From Bacteroidales bacterium (GTDB lineage Bacteria > Bacteroidota > Bacteroidia > Bacteroidales > JAADGE01), in NCBI GenBank assembly GCA_029934515.1, contig JAOZMB010000017.1, positions 1-35,328 of the forward strand: a stretch of 35,328 bases of DNA, given 5' to 3'. Below the pieces are notes generated by a model. That model was not told the origin of the DNA and did no database searches. It saw only the letters and a program-made list of their open reading frames with translations. Shown in pieces: positions 26,455 through 34,820 of this stretch. Every line of letters begins with the position of its first letter. Positions within the stretch are counted from its first letter, which is position 1. The position numbers and the translations under genes were made by a program.

Positions 26455-27768
26455 TTATTTTATGCTTTTGAATAAATTAGGTTGGAAAGAAAACATTATC
26501 CAAACAAAATTATGCATCTTCGCATCGCCATCTCCAAACGAATATTCTACAAAATCATCACTTGGCATAAATAAAGAATATCCTGCAAGTAGGGCAATTT
26601 TTTTATCAAATTTATGCTTTACAACTAAATCTAAATTATTACCAACTCCAGTAAATTCAGTTCCATCAGCTGTTGTTGCATCATTTGCAAACGAAATTAA
26701 ATGAAATTGAAGCGAAAGACTTGTAGATTTCAGAAGTTTTGCATTGGCTTTTATGTTAATATCGTTCAAACCAAGACCTTTTTTAAAAAGTACTAAGTGC
26801 ATATCAGTATTTCCAAAAAATTTGTGAGCGCCAGCATAAGGTGTTGCAAATACTTTATTATCATCGCCTTCACCGTCATTTCCAGAATAACTGTCATAAC
26901 CAACTCCTATTTTATATTTTTTTGCAATAGAATAAGACAGATTTGCAGTGTACATCATACCAGCATAATTACCGTTAAGGTTTTCAAGCTCTCCCATTTG
27001 CATGTAAAAACTCCCGTTAAAAGTAAGACCTCCAAATTTTAAAATAGGATTAAGTCCAATAGTATTTCTATAAAATGTTGAATCTTGTTCGCCGTCAGCC
27101 AATATATCATCAGATTCCATTCCTTCGTAAAGGTCGGTTACATTAATTGTAATATTATCTCCGAATGTTTTGGAAATATTTAAAAAACCGAGAGTCTTAA
27201 ATGGTGTAGCAAGACCAGGCGCGTCCACCGAATTTAAAGAAAATCCAATGTCCCATTTAATACCCATATTTTTATTTCTACACTGTAACTTAACAGCATC
27301 ATGAGAAGCCGCCTGATGTAGCCAGTTTTTGTTCCACAACAATCTTGCATCTGCAAAGTTCAGTTCCTGTCTTCCTATTTTTAATCCGAGAACATGTCCA
27401 GGTTCATTAATAAATTTATACATAGCCCACGCCTCGTGAACAGCCAATCCATTGCCATAAGTACTACTCCATATTTTTCCTTCCTCTTTATTAGCACCAA
27501 ACATCCTGATATCCTGAAAACTAAATTTTGCTTCCATTTTTTTGTTGTCGTAATAAGTTGTTATCCTTGCACGTTGTCCAATGGTATTTGAACCATGCGT
27601 ATCCTCAATAACAAAAGCATTCCTTCCGCCAAAAGATGGCGTTGCTTCAAATCTACTTCTAAATTCTCCATCAATCGAAAATGTAGTAACATCTACTGGC
27701 TCATCTTGTGCAAACAACGAAGTAGCAAGTAAAAAGAAAATAATTGTAAATAATCTATTCATCTTCAT
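26455..27768 (-). CDS. Alginate-export-type outer membrane beta-barrel
   Basis: This is a 437-residue outer membrane protein. The signal peptide MNRLFTIIFFLLATSLFAQ cleaves after AQ; the start may be either of two Met codons (M1 or M3). The barrel matches the alginate_exp family: GEFRSRFEATPSF, GQRARITTYYDNKKMEAKFS, GLKIGRQELNFADARLLWNK and WLHQAASHDAVKLQ are typical. Alternating strands end with FVWIMFSFQPNLFKSIK. In Bacteroidetes such barrels are generic porins for anions or small solutes, so alginate export should not be inferred. It lies 91 bases after the multi-spanning membrane protein gene and may be co-transcribed with it. Confidence 0.85.
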   Translation of the reverse strand: MKMNRLFTIIFFLLATSLFAQDEPVDVTTFSIDGEFRSRFEATPSFGGRNAFVIEDTHGSNTIGQRARITTYYDNKKMEAKFSFQDIRMFGANKEEGKIWSSTYGNGLAVHEAWAMYKFINEPGHVLGLKIGRQELNFADARLLWNKNWLHQAASHDAVKLQCRNKNMGIKWDIGFSLNSVDAPGLATPFKTLGFLNISKTFGDNITINVTDLYEGMESDDILADGEQDSTFYRNTIGLNPILKFGGLTFNGSFYMQMGELENLNGNYAGMMYTANLSYSIAKKYKIGVGYDSYSGNDGEGDDNKVFATPYAGAHKFFGNTDMHLVLFKKGLGLNDINIKANAKLLKSTSLSLQFHLISFANDATTADGTEFTGVGNNLDLVVKHKFDKKIALLAGYSLFMPSDDFVEYSFGDGDAKMHNFVWIMFSFQPNLFKSIK

Positions 27769-27816
27769 TATAATTAAATTTATTTGTTTATTAAAATATT
27801 CTTGTTAAAAATTCTA

Positions 27817-27862
27817 AAATCCGTGAAAATTATTATAAACAAATTATAACACAGATTTTTTA
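27817..27862 (-). repeat. Degraded copy of the dispersed intergenic repeat
   Basis: The minus strand reads AACAC-type text ending in TATAATAATTTTCACGGATT, close to TATACTGATATTTCACGGATT of the 2195-2376 copy. It lies in the gap between the membrane protein and porin genes. Confidence 0.4.
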
Positions 27863-29029
27863 TTTATTACTCATTAATTTTTTCTTAAATTTAAAGAAAT
27901 AAAAAACGGTCATCACTTGTACAAAAACAAAAGGTATAAATGAAATATAATAAGCTAATGTAAATTTGTCAATAATATCATTTTTGACAAGCCCAAGATG
28001 TATAAAAAACATTCCGAAAACAACGAATGCAACTCCCGGACATATCAAACCCAAACTACCAACACTCTTTTTTGCACCAGAAACGAAATCCTTAAAATAA
28101 CCGTTACGCTTCATAACAACATAACCAAAAAATGCAGTCAAAAACTGTAAAGAAACAATAACAGATGTCAATACAAAAAATGAAGAATATGAAATATCTC
28201 CTTCCATATGATGGTCTATTCCAAACATAATTCTCACAAGAGTGATTCCTATTAGAGTTAAAATTGGTATTACTATCCAAATAGTTGGCGAGGTTTCTTG
28301 GTCGATGCCATATTTTAGTATTCCTCTGAAATTTAAAATCAATTTTGATATTAATACAATAACTGACAAAGAGAGAAAAAATATTGCAAAAAATAATCCT
28401 ATTGCGTTGATTGTTAAATTATGGCTCATCGCACCCGAACCAGCAAAACCAACGGATATCATCGTAAATGCAAAAACTGAAAGTAATTGACTTAAATTAT
28501 TACTATTTATATATTTTAAATCGCCAGTTAAAATAATCCTGAACATCTGTTTCGAAAAAATAGACAAAGCATAAACACCAACAACCAAAAAAGCCAACAA
28601 AGCAAAAGGGAAAAGATACTCAACACCAGACCATAAATTAGGAACAAACACAGCTCCTAAAACAAATAAAACATTAATACTCATCGCCAAAGTCAAAGGA
28701 ATTGCCATTAAACTCATTCCTGAAACAGAAGATAACAAATTTTTGTAAGGCTCGGTAGTCTTGTAATATTTAAACCATGATAAATTTTTGAACAGTAAAA
28801 TGAAATGTGTAACTGCAAAAAATAAAACAAACAAAGTAACAAGAACTGTTAAAAAAGAAGCAAAATCTCCCCTACTAATCACACCCAATAACTGCTCAAA
28901 AATAACCAAAGGTGTTTCCTTGTGCGGTATCATGTATTGTAAATACATAAAAAAAGAAATGGATAAACCGCCAGAACCCAAAGAAGCCAAAAAATACAAT
29001 GGATTATAATTGTTTTTAATTCTATTCAT
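27860..29029 (-). CDS. Ten-helix membrane protein, possibly TsoY/SLAC1-TDT-like
   Basis: This is a 389-residue integral membrane protein with about ten hydrophobic helices and short loops. It opens with NYNPLYFLASLGSGGLSISF, and helix 1 has the small-residue GSGG turn seen in the TDT/SLAC1 anion channel superfamily. From memory the closest named family is TsoY, which includes selenoproteins; I could not check this. No in-frame TGA is present here, so it is not a selenoprotein in this window. Conserved-looking polar spots are GSGAMSHNLT and the loop MFGIDHHMEGDISY. It lies between a double-rhodanese lipoprotein gene and a porin gene in the same direction, which suggests transport of a small anion or sulfur compound. 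That is inference. Confidence 0.6.
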   Translation of the reverse strand: MNRIKNNYNPLYFLASLGSGGLSISFFMYLQYMIPHKETPLVIFEQLLGVISRGDFASFLTVLVTLFVLFFAVTHFILLFKNLSWFKYYKTTEPYKNLLSSVSGMSLMAIPLTLAMSINVLFVLGAVFVPNLWSGVEYLFPFALLAFLVVGVYALSIFSKQMFRIILTGDLKYINSNNLSQLLSVFAFTMISVGFAGSGAMSHNLTINAIGLFFAIFFLSLSVIVLISKLILNFRGILKYGIDQETSPTIWIVIPILTLIGITLVRIMFGIDHHMEGDISYSSFFVLTSVIVSLQFLTAFFGYVVMKRNGYFKDFVSGAKKSVGSLGLICPGVAFVVFGMFFIHLGLVKNDIIDKFTLAYYISFIPFVFVQVMTVFYFFKFKKKLMSNK

Positions 29030-29098
29030 CTTAAATAAGTTTTTAATTAATAATTAATGATTAAAAATATCAATTATCAATTATCAAAAAATATACCA

Positions 29099-29124
29099 AA
29101 CATATTGAAGTTTATAAATATGTT
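29099..29124. promoter_or_regulatory. Inverted repeat upstream of the membrane protein gene
   Basis: AACATATT (29099-29106) and AATATGTT (29117-29124) are perfect inverted repeats with a 10-base spacer, 70 bases upstream of the start at 29029. The half-sites match those of the palindrome at 15139-15160 but face the other way. Confidence 0.3.
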
Positions 29125-29222
29125 AAAATATCAATATCTTATGCCTTAATGTCTGTATAATTTGCAGTAAAACTTTATTAACTTTATCAATTTGTAACAA
29201 ACAGTTTGCAAATTTGTCATGT

Positions 29223-29259
29223 AAAAAAAACCGAACTTACTTATATTTCAGCTCGGTTT
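29223..29259 (-). terminator. Intrinsic terminator of the rhodanese gene
   Basis: On the minus strand AAACCGAGCT pairs with AGTTCGGTTT (one mismatch) and runs into an eight-T tract. It starts 19 bases after the rhodanese stop, so the membrane protein gene downstream needs its own promoter or read-through. Confidence 0.8.
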
Positions 29260-29277
29260 CAATATATAGAGAAAACT

Positions 29278-30342
29278 TTAACAACCTCCTTCTTCTTCTT
29301 CGCCATCTTTTGGAGCGGCGTATTCACTTGTTTCAAATTTGAAATTGTGAATTTTCTTTTTACTAAATCCGTGTCCTAAATCTTCATTTTCAATTAACAT
29401 TTTATTCATAAAACTATTAGAACCGAATTTTAAAGAATAAGCATCGTAACCGAGTATTCTTAAATATGCTGTTACAAATGCACTGTGCTGTCCTGTGTAG
29501 CAATAAGTTAAAATCTTTTTATCTGTTGGTAGCGTGAGCAAATCTGCGCCTGTATTTAATGAACTTTTTGGCTGATAACGAACCGAACCATTAATATGTC
29601 CGATATTGTAAGCCTTTGCAGGCCAATAATTTACAATATAAAACATTCCAGGGTCACCAAATATTTCATCAGCAGTAATAAGAATATCTTTATATCCGTC
29701 AGCCAAAATTTTTGCAGCTCTTGCTTCTAATATTTCTGCACCATTTGTTCTTTCGCAATCAAATTTTGGCAATTCACCTTTTGTATTTTTTGCATTTGCA
29801 TTTGTCTCAAGTTGGTCTGCATATTTATCTGAAATATTTTCCAACCATTTTCCTGCAAATTTTTTATTCCAAGACGACATTCCCCACTTCATTGCATAAA
29901 CATTATTGTGTCCAAGAATTTGAAGTACCGATGTTGCAAAACTTGCTTCCTGTCCAGAATAACAGACCATAACAACTTTCTCAAAAGCTTTAATATCATT
30001 TATTTTAATATAATCAATCAATCCGCCCAATTTAACATTTACTGCACCTTTTATATGTCCGCTGGCATAATCTTTTGCTTTTCTTATATCAATAACAAGA
30101 ATATTTCCTCCGACAGCATCATTTACATCTTGTGATTTAATCATTGTCGGCACACGTTTAGTATTAATAAAATCTCCGTTCTTAACTATTTCATCGAGTA
30201 AAAGTTGCGTATGATTTATCTCTACGGCTACTTCAACTGTATCTGTTTTGGCGTTCTGGTCTTCTGCATTTCCTCCACAACTTGTCCAAAATATCATCAA
30301 AGGTACCAGAAGAGCTATTAAAAATATACTGATTTTTTTCAT
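29278..30342 (-). CDS. Lipoprotein with two rhodanese domains and a terminal cysteine
   Basis: This is a 354-residue protein. The lipobox IFWTSC puts the lipidated cysteine at residue 22, so it is anchored in the envelope facing the periplasm. Rhodanese domain 1 (about 70-165) has the active-site loop CYSGQEAS with Cys127. Domain 2 (about 220-320) has CYTGQHSA with Cys281. Both six-residue loops retain the cysteine that carries persulfide sulfur. The C-terminus is an acidic tail ending in GEEEEGGC, leaving a free cysteine as the last residue. The likely role is handling of sulfane sulfur (persulfide, thiosulfate or polysulfide) outside the cytoplasm. It is divergent from the Crp/Fnr gene and ends in its own terminator. 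Confidence 0.88.
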   Translation of the reverse strand: MKKISIFLIALLVPLMIFWTSCGGNAEDQNAKTDTVEVAVEINHTQLLLDEIVKNGDFINTKRVPTMIKSQDVNDAVGGNILVIDIRKAKDYASGHIKGAVNVKLGGLIDYIKINDIKAFEKVVMVCYSGQEASFATSVLQILGHNNVYAMKWGMSSWNKKFAGKWLENISDKYADQLETNANAKNTKGELPKFDCERTNGAEILEARAAKILADGYKDILITADEIFGDPGMFYIVNYWPAKAYNIGHINGSVRYQPKSSLNTGADLLTLPTDKKILTYCYTGQHSAFVTAYLRILGYDAYSLKFGSNSFMNKMLIENEDLGHGFSKKKIHNFKFETSEYAAPKDGEEEEGGC

Positions 30343-30427
30343 AATTCAATTATTAATATTTAAAAATGCAAATAACGATGTTTATTTTAATAAAAAAGAA
30401 TAAAATAGGGTGTTGTATATTATGATT

Positions 30428-30447
30428 TTATGTTAAAAAAAACATAA
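30428..30447. promoter_or_regulatory. Palindrome between the rhodanese and Crp/Fnr genes
   Basis: TTATGTT-AAAAAA-AACATAA is a perfect 7-bp inverted repeat with a 6-base centre, in the divergent intergenic region. It could be an operator for the adjacent Crp/Fnr protein. A TATATTTG -7 box lies at 30489-30496, just upstream of the preferred regulator start. Confidence 0.4.
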
Positions 30448-30516
30448 AAAAACATGATACGAATCAGCATAAGAAATGATTTATTTTATATATTTGCAAA
30501 TATAAAATATTTGAAT

Positions 30517-31209
30517 ATGGATATGAATAATAGAACAAGTTGTACAGTTATTGATTATAAACGTTCTTGTTTTGAGGAACTTACAGAGAAACAGAAGAAA
30601 AAAATATTCGATAATGAAGCTGTTGTGAAGTATAAAAAAGGCGAAACATTGTGTAAACAGGGAACATTTGCAACACATATTATGATTGTAGAAAAAGGTC
30701 TCGTGAAAGTTCAGATAGAAGAAATGAACGAAACATTAATACTAAAATTGATTCCAGAAGGTAATATTATCGGACTTACATCGATTTCAAGCATCAATCC
30801 AGTTTTTCATTATTCGGCGATAGCTTATGTTAATACTGTGGTGCGTTTGATAAATATTAATATTTTCAGAGAAATAATTACTGAAAATTCTAATTTCGCA
30901 TTTACGGTATTTGATATTCTTACGGCAAACAGTATTCAGATGTCTGGACGTTTTTTTTGTTTAACGCATAAACAATCTTACGGAAAACTGGCGGACACAA
31001 TATTGTGTCTTGCTGACAGGATATTTAAAAAACAGGAGTTCGAACTTCAATTAACAAGGAAAGATTTGGCTGAGTTATCTAACATGTCAACAGAAAATGT
31101 TATTCGTATGTTAAAAAAATTTAAAGATGAAAAACTTATTAAAATAAAAGGAAAGAAATTCAAAATATTGAATTATTCAAAGCTCAAAAAAATAAGTGAG
31201 TTAGGTTAA
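30517..31209 (+). CDS. Crp/Fnr-family transcriptional regulator
   Basis: This is a cyclic-nucleotide-binding-fold sensor with a C-terminal winged helix. I place the start at ATG 30517 rather than 30454. The upstream 21 codons cover a TATATTTG -7 promoter box, and family members begin close to the CxxxxxxxxC segment. From 30517 the protein is 230 residues: sensor domain KYKKGETLCKQGTFATHIMI, then VKVQIEEMNETLILKLIPEG, a dimer helix, and the HTH LTRKDLAELSNMSTENVIRM followed by LIKIKGKKFKIL. Cysteines in RTSC, KRSC and TLCKQG could sense redox, but the four-cysteine FNR cluster pattern is not evident. It is divergent from the rhodanese gene. Its stop overlaps the stop of the convergent FISUMP gene by three bases. 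Confidence 0.88.
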   Translation: MDMNNRTSCTVIDYKRSCFEELTEKQKKKIFDNEAVVKYKKGETLCKQGTFATHIMIVEKGLVKVQIEEMNETLILKLIPEGNIIGLTSISSINPVFHYSAIAYVNTVVRLININIFREIITENSNFAFTVFDILTANSIQMSGRFFCLTHKQSYGKLADTILCLADRIFKKQEFELQLTRKDLAELSNMSTENVIRMLKKFKDEKLIKIKGKKFKILNYSKLKKISELG

Positions 31210-31817
31210 TCTTTGACACATCGCACTGAAAAACAGTAAGTCTGCTCCATATAGAAACGGCGAATATCTTTTTTCTTGTAACTAAATTTACGTTTCCATG
31301 CAATTTCTTTATCATGTGGAGCCGATGTCCAGAAATAGGCACATTTGCCGAGACTATAGAATGTTCCTTTAACATAACCGCGATAACCAGCAGGCAATAT
31401 TCTTAAACCAGAACTGTTATTACCGTTTCCATTTTTATTCTCATAATCCTGCCACCCTTCTTTTGATTTTAAATAAAAACCTTGTTTGGCTTCATTTATT
31501 GTTATTGTAAATTCCATTTCTTCCCATTCAAAAGAAGTAGGAAGATGCCAGCCTTCTGGACATGCTTTTGTTGCAATTTTCCAAGTATATAATCTACCGT
31601 AAATTTTTTCATAAATTTTTCGGTTATTATAAACATAAGAATCGCTGTCTGTTTTATAAGCGAGGTTCTCAGCCATCCACCATTTGTCGCCTATTTTTAC
31701 GGTCTTGTAAATGTGTCCATCACGCTTGTCGGTAAAAGAACTTGTATTTTGGGCGTTGCAGCAATTGAAAGAAATACATATTAATATGAATAAAGTAAAA
31801 TTTGATATAATTAACAT
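31206..31817 (-). CDS. FISUMP-domain exported protein
   Basis: This is a 203-residue protein with an N-terminal signal (LFILICISFNCCNAQ), probably a lipoprotein or secreted protein. The Fibrobacter succinogenes major paralogous (FISUMP) domain fills the rest: DKRDGHIYKTVKIGDKWWMA, ENLAYKTDSDSYVYNN, ACPEGWHLPTSFEWEE, LPAGYRGYVKGTFYSLG, AYFWTSAPHD and SVRCVKD at the end. The domain is found on Bacteroidetes and Fibrobacter surface proteins; its molecular role is not settled. It is convergent with the Crp/Fnr gene and lies 88 bases after the LRR gene. Confidence 0.9.
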   Translation of the reverse strand: MLIISNFTLFILICISFNCCNAQNTSSFTDKRDGHIYKTVKIGDKWWMAENLAYKTDSDSYVYNNRKIYEKIYGRLYTWKIATKACPEGWHLPTSFEWEEMEFTITINEAKQGFYLKSKEGWQDYENKNGNGNNSSGLRILPAGYRGYVKGTFYSLGKCAYFWTSAPHDKEIAWKRKFSYKKKDIRRFYMEQTYCFSVRCVKD

Positions 31818-31905
31818 AACTGTTTTATTTTACAAATTCATTTTATTTTTTTAATACTTAAAAGTATTTTACAAATGTAATAAATTTCTATTAAAACAAA
31901 AAAAT

Positions 31906-32910
31906 TTATTTGTTTTCAATTCTATTTCCTCCTGTTTCAATATTTTTATTTTTTAATAAATACATAATTTCTTGTGGAATTGTTCTTAAATCGTTATTAT
32001 ATAAATTTAGTTCTGTGAGTTTTTTCAGCGATTTAAGTTCCGATGGTATTTCAGTTAGTTTATTATTTGACAGAACAAGGACTTCTAATTTTAATAACAT
32101 TCCTATTTCTTTCGGAATATTTTTCAAATAATTATTAGATAAAATTAATTTTTGTAAGCCAGCCAATTTCTTAATCTTATGGCTTATTTTTTCTATTTTA
32201 TTATTATTAAAACTGACAATTTGCAGATTTTCTAATTTTGTTATTTCTTCTGGAAATTTATTAAAATTATTATCATCGGCATACAGCTCTTTCAGATTTT
32301 CTAATTTGTTTATATCACTATGTATTTTTTTTATTTTATTATTAGAGAGATATAATTTTTCAAGTTGTTTTAGATAAAGTATGTTGTTTGGGAAATTTTC
32401 AAATTTATTGAACGATAAATCGAGGACTTTCAATTCTGGATTTCTTCCTTGTTTAAAATATATATCATTCAATTTGTTATTTGAAAGGTATAGATATTTT
32501 AAGTTTTTAAGCTCTACAATTCCTTTTGGTATTGATTTCAGATTATTGTTTGTTGCTGATAATATTCGCAAGTTTTTAAGAAATTTAATTTCATCAGGCA
32601 GGCTAGTCAATTTATTGTTGTCTAAATGTAGTTCTTGCAATTTTTTTAATCTTGCTATTGTTTTTGGTAATTTTACTGCATCGCTGTTATATATGTATAA
32701 AATCTGCAAATTCGTCAGTCTTCCTATTTGTTCTGGGATTATATCTGTCCCAGTTATTTGAAGTCTATATACTTTTTGAGGCGACATATATGCTTCTTTC
32801 AAAGAAGTAAAAATTTTAGTTTTTGCAAGTTTATCTTTAGAGAGAACCTGTCCGAGCAAAAAATTTACTTGCAAAATTAAAATTCCAAAGATTAATATAA
32901 AAAAACGCAT
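31906..32910 (-). CDS. Exported leucine-rich-repeat protein
   Basis: This is a 334-residue protein with a signal peptide (MRFFILIFGILILQVNFLLG). About eleven tandem 22-23-residue leucine-rich repeats fill residues ~60-325, with the consensus LKNLKYLYLSNNKLxxIPxE. One repeat is irregular (NKLNDIYFKQGRNPELKVLD). The repeats are of the bacterial ribosomal-protein-like LxxLxLxxNxL type. No other domain, transmembrane anchor or T9SS sorting domain is present. It probably mediates protein binding in the periplasm or at the surface; no partner can be named. Confidence 0.88.
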   Translation of the reverse strand: MRFFILIFGILILQVNFLLGQVLSKDKLAKTKIFTSLKEAYMSPQKVYRLQITGTDIIPEQIGRLTNLQILYIYNSDAVKLPKTIARLKKLQELHLDNNKLTSLPDEIKFLKNLRILSATNNNLKSIPKGIVELKNLKYLYLSNNKLNDIYFKQGRNPELKVLDLSFNKFENFPNNILYLKQLEKLYLSNNKIKKIHSDINKLENLKELYADDNNFNKFPEEITKLENLQIVSFNNNKIEKISHKIKKLAGLQKLILSNNYLKNIPKEIGMLLKLEVLVLSNNKLTEIPSELKSLKKLTELNLYNNDLRTIPQEIMYLLKNKNIETGGNRIENK

Positions 32911-32956
32911 AAATAATTTATATTAAATAAAAAAATTAGTATTAATTATATTGCAT

Positions 32957-33001
32957 AATAGGAACACGGAAGAACACAGATTATATGGATTTTTCACAGA
33001 T
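32957..33001 (+). repeat. Third copy of the dispersed intergenic repeat
   Basis: AATAGGAACACGGAAGAAC is identical to bases starting at 2305, and the following 26 bases match with scattered changes (roughly 39 of 45 overall). It lies in the gap between the LRR and DUF1460 genes. No terminal inverted repeats of the 4377-4625 element accompany it. Confidence 0.65.
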
Positions 33002-33022
33002 AAAAAAACGTTATAATTTGGT

Positions 33023-33937
33023 TTATTCATTTAATTTTGCAATCATAATACCTGTTTGTATTTTATTGTCATTCAACATTTTTTGTAGTGTTTTTTCAGA
33101 TATTTCAACTTTTTTTCCTTTGCTTGATGCGTGCAGGAGGTGTAATTCTTTGCCTTTGTAAATAGCAATTCCTGTGTGTGCAATATCAAGACCTTCGACA
33201 TTTGTTGTAATACCTATAATATATCCGTTTTTGATTTTATCTTTATGTTTATCTATTTCGTTTTCGGGGATATAATAATATTCACGTTTTGAAATTTCGT
33301 CTTCTATTTTCTTTGAACCTTCGATTAATGAATCGTTGTCAAGATGAATATATTTATCCGAATTTTTACTCATAAAAAAAACATTATTATCTATTTTTGT
33401 ATTTGCAATTTCTTTGCTAAGTCGTTTCATATATCCAGATTTTTCGTTTTCATAAAGCCAGTCGCTAAAATAGTGAATACGTGAAAGATAACCAGAAACT
33501 TCTCCGTTTCTATATCTAATTTTTTTCAAAGTAGGCAAATATTTATCAAATGTTAATTCTTTTTGTTTAACAAGACGAGCCAGCACAGAACAAGTCTCCA
33601 CAAATGTCAAACAGTCAAGTTCTTGCAAATTTATTGTCAATATTTCGTTATCATTTTCATCTAACACACCACCTACATATTCTGTATCGAGAAATTTTTT
33701 GCCGACCCAAATAACAATATCATTAATATCATTATCAAACATATTATCTCTCAATGCTTTTTGCAAAATATTTTCAACAATCCTTACATCATCATCACTG
33801 TATTGTGCTTCCTGATTATCCAATATTGTATCTTTTACAATATCATTTTCAATATTTACTTGCTTTTCCTGACTATCTGCGCAGGAATAAAAAATTATAA
33901 AAAAGATAGAAAATAATATCAACAGTCTCATTGTCAT
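33023..33937 (-). CDS. DUF1460 amidase-like lipoprotein (NlpC/P60 fold)
   Basis: I prefer the ATG at 33937 (the frame is open to 33985), because it places a lipobox, IIFYSC, directly after a short signal (MTMRLLILFSIFFIIFYSC). DUF1460 proteins are NlpC/P60-superfamily enzymes, and a structurally studied Bacteroides member is annotated as N-acetylmuramoyl-L-alanine amidase. The likely catalytic Cys is in LQELDCLTFVETCSVL and the His in GLDIAHTGIAIY; the conserved tail LLHASSKGKKVEIS is also present. The protein would cut peptidoglycan or its fragments at the outer membrane or in the periplasm. It lies shortly downstream of truA, with a small gap, and may be co-transcribed. Confidence 0.85.
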   Translation of the reverse strand: MTMRLLILFSIFFIIFYSCADSQEKQVNIENDIVKDTILDNQEAQYSDDDVRIVENILQKALRDNMFDNDINDIVIWVGKKFLDTEYVGGVLDENDNEILTINLQELDCLTFVETCSVLARLVKQKELTFDKYLPTLKKIRYRNGEVSGYLSRIHYFSDWLYENEKSGYMKRLSKEIANTKIDNNVFFMSKNSDKYIHLDNDSLIEGSKKIEDEISKREYYYIPENEIDKHKDKIKNGYIIGITTNVEGLDIAHTGIAIYKGKELHLLHASSKGKKVEISEKTLQKMLNDNKIQTGIMIAKLNE

Positions 33938-34001
33938 CTTATTAGTTTTTGATTTTTGTAATAATTTTTTGTTTTGTATTAACATAATTAATTAATTTTG
34001 A

Positions 34002-34772
34002 TTATTTATAATTATTAAATTTATATTCAATATTTGTAAGAAATAAAGCTTGTGCAGGAACAGAGAAACCAGCATTTGAACGGTTTTTGCTTTCAATAAT
34101 TTTACGAAATCCTTTAAAATCAATTTTACTGTAAGCAACATCCAAGAGCGTCCCTGTTATTGCTCGCACCATATTTCGCAAAAAACGGTCGGCTTTTATT
34201 CTAAAAATATATATATTACAATTTTGTTTGTCGTTTTTATTTTTATGGACAATTAATTCAGCCAAATATATTTTACATAAATTTGTTTTTGTATCTGTAT
34301 GTAGTTTGCTAAAACTTGTAAAATCATTATATTCCAAAAGAATTTTTGCAGCTTTGTTCATCAAATCAAAATCTGGTTGTTTGTATAATCTATAAGTTTT
34401 TTTATACAAGAATGGATTTTTCTTTGTAATAATTCTATATTCATAAGTTCTTGCGACCGCCGAAAATCGAGCATGCAAATCATCGTGAACATGAAATATT
34501 TTTTCTATTGCAATATCTGCTGGCAAAAAACTATTCAAACGAAAAACATTTTTTTCGATATCAATAATTGTTTTGTGATAATCAAAATGTGCAATATAGA
34601 ACTCTGCATGCACACCTGAATCGGTACGTCCTGCACCTGTGATTTTAATTTTTTTACGCAAAATAGTTGAGAAAGCTTTCTCAATCGTTTCCTGAACAGA
34701 AATAGCATTTGGTTGAAATTGCCAACCGTGATAGTTTGTTCCGCTGTAACTTAATTGTATGAAATATCGCAA
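34002..34772 (-). CDS. truA: tRNA pseudouridine(38-40) synthase TruA
   Basis: This 256-residue enzyme converts uridines 38-40 of the tRNA anticodon arm to pseudouridine. The catalytic Asp51 lies in GAGRTDSGVHA (46-56). Other family motifs are LSYSGTNYHGWQFQPN (7-22), VQETIEKAF, FLPADIAI, HARFSAVARTYEYRI and ADRFLRNMVRAITGTLL. The length and start match TruA of Bacteroidetes. Confidence 0.95.
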   Translation of the reverse strand: MRYFIQLSYSGTNYHGWQFQPNAISVQETIEKAFSTILRKKIKITGAGRTDSGVHAEFYIAHFDYHKTIIDIEKNVFRLNSFLPADIAIEKIFHVHDDLHARFSAVARTYEYRIITKKNPFLYKKTYRLYKQPDFDLMNKAAKILLEYNDFTSFSKLHTDTKTNLCKIYLAELIVHKNKNDKQNCNIYIFRIKADRFLRNMVRAITGTLLDVAYSKIDFKGFRKIIESKNRSNAGFSVPAQALFLTNIEYKFNNYK

Positions 34773-34820
34773 ATCTTTTTAATTAAATGGTTACGTTTTT
34801 TATGTTTAAAAATTAATAAA

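Noticed and set aside
27860-29029. Selenoprotein reading of the membrane protein gene
   Set aside because: The family I think it belongs to includes selenoproteins, but no in-frame TGA lies in this gene and I saw no SECIS-like structure.
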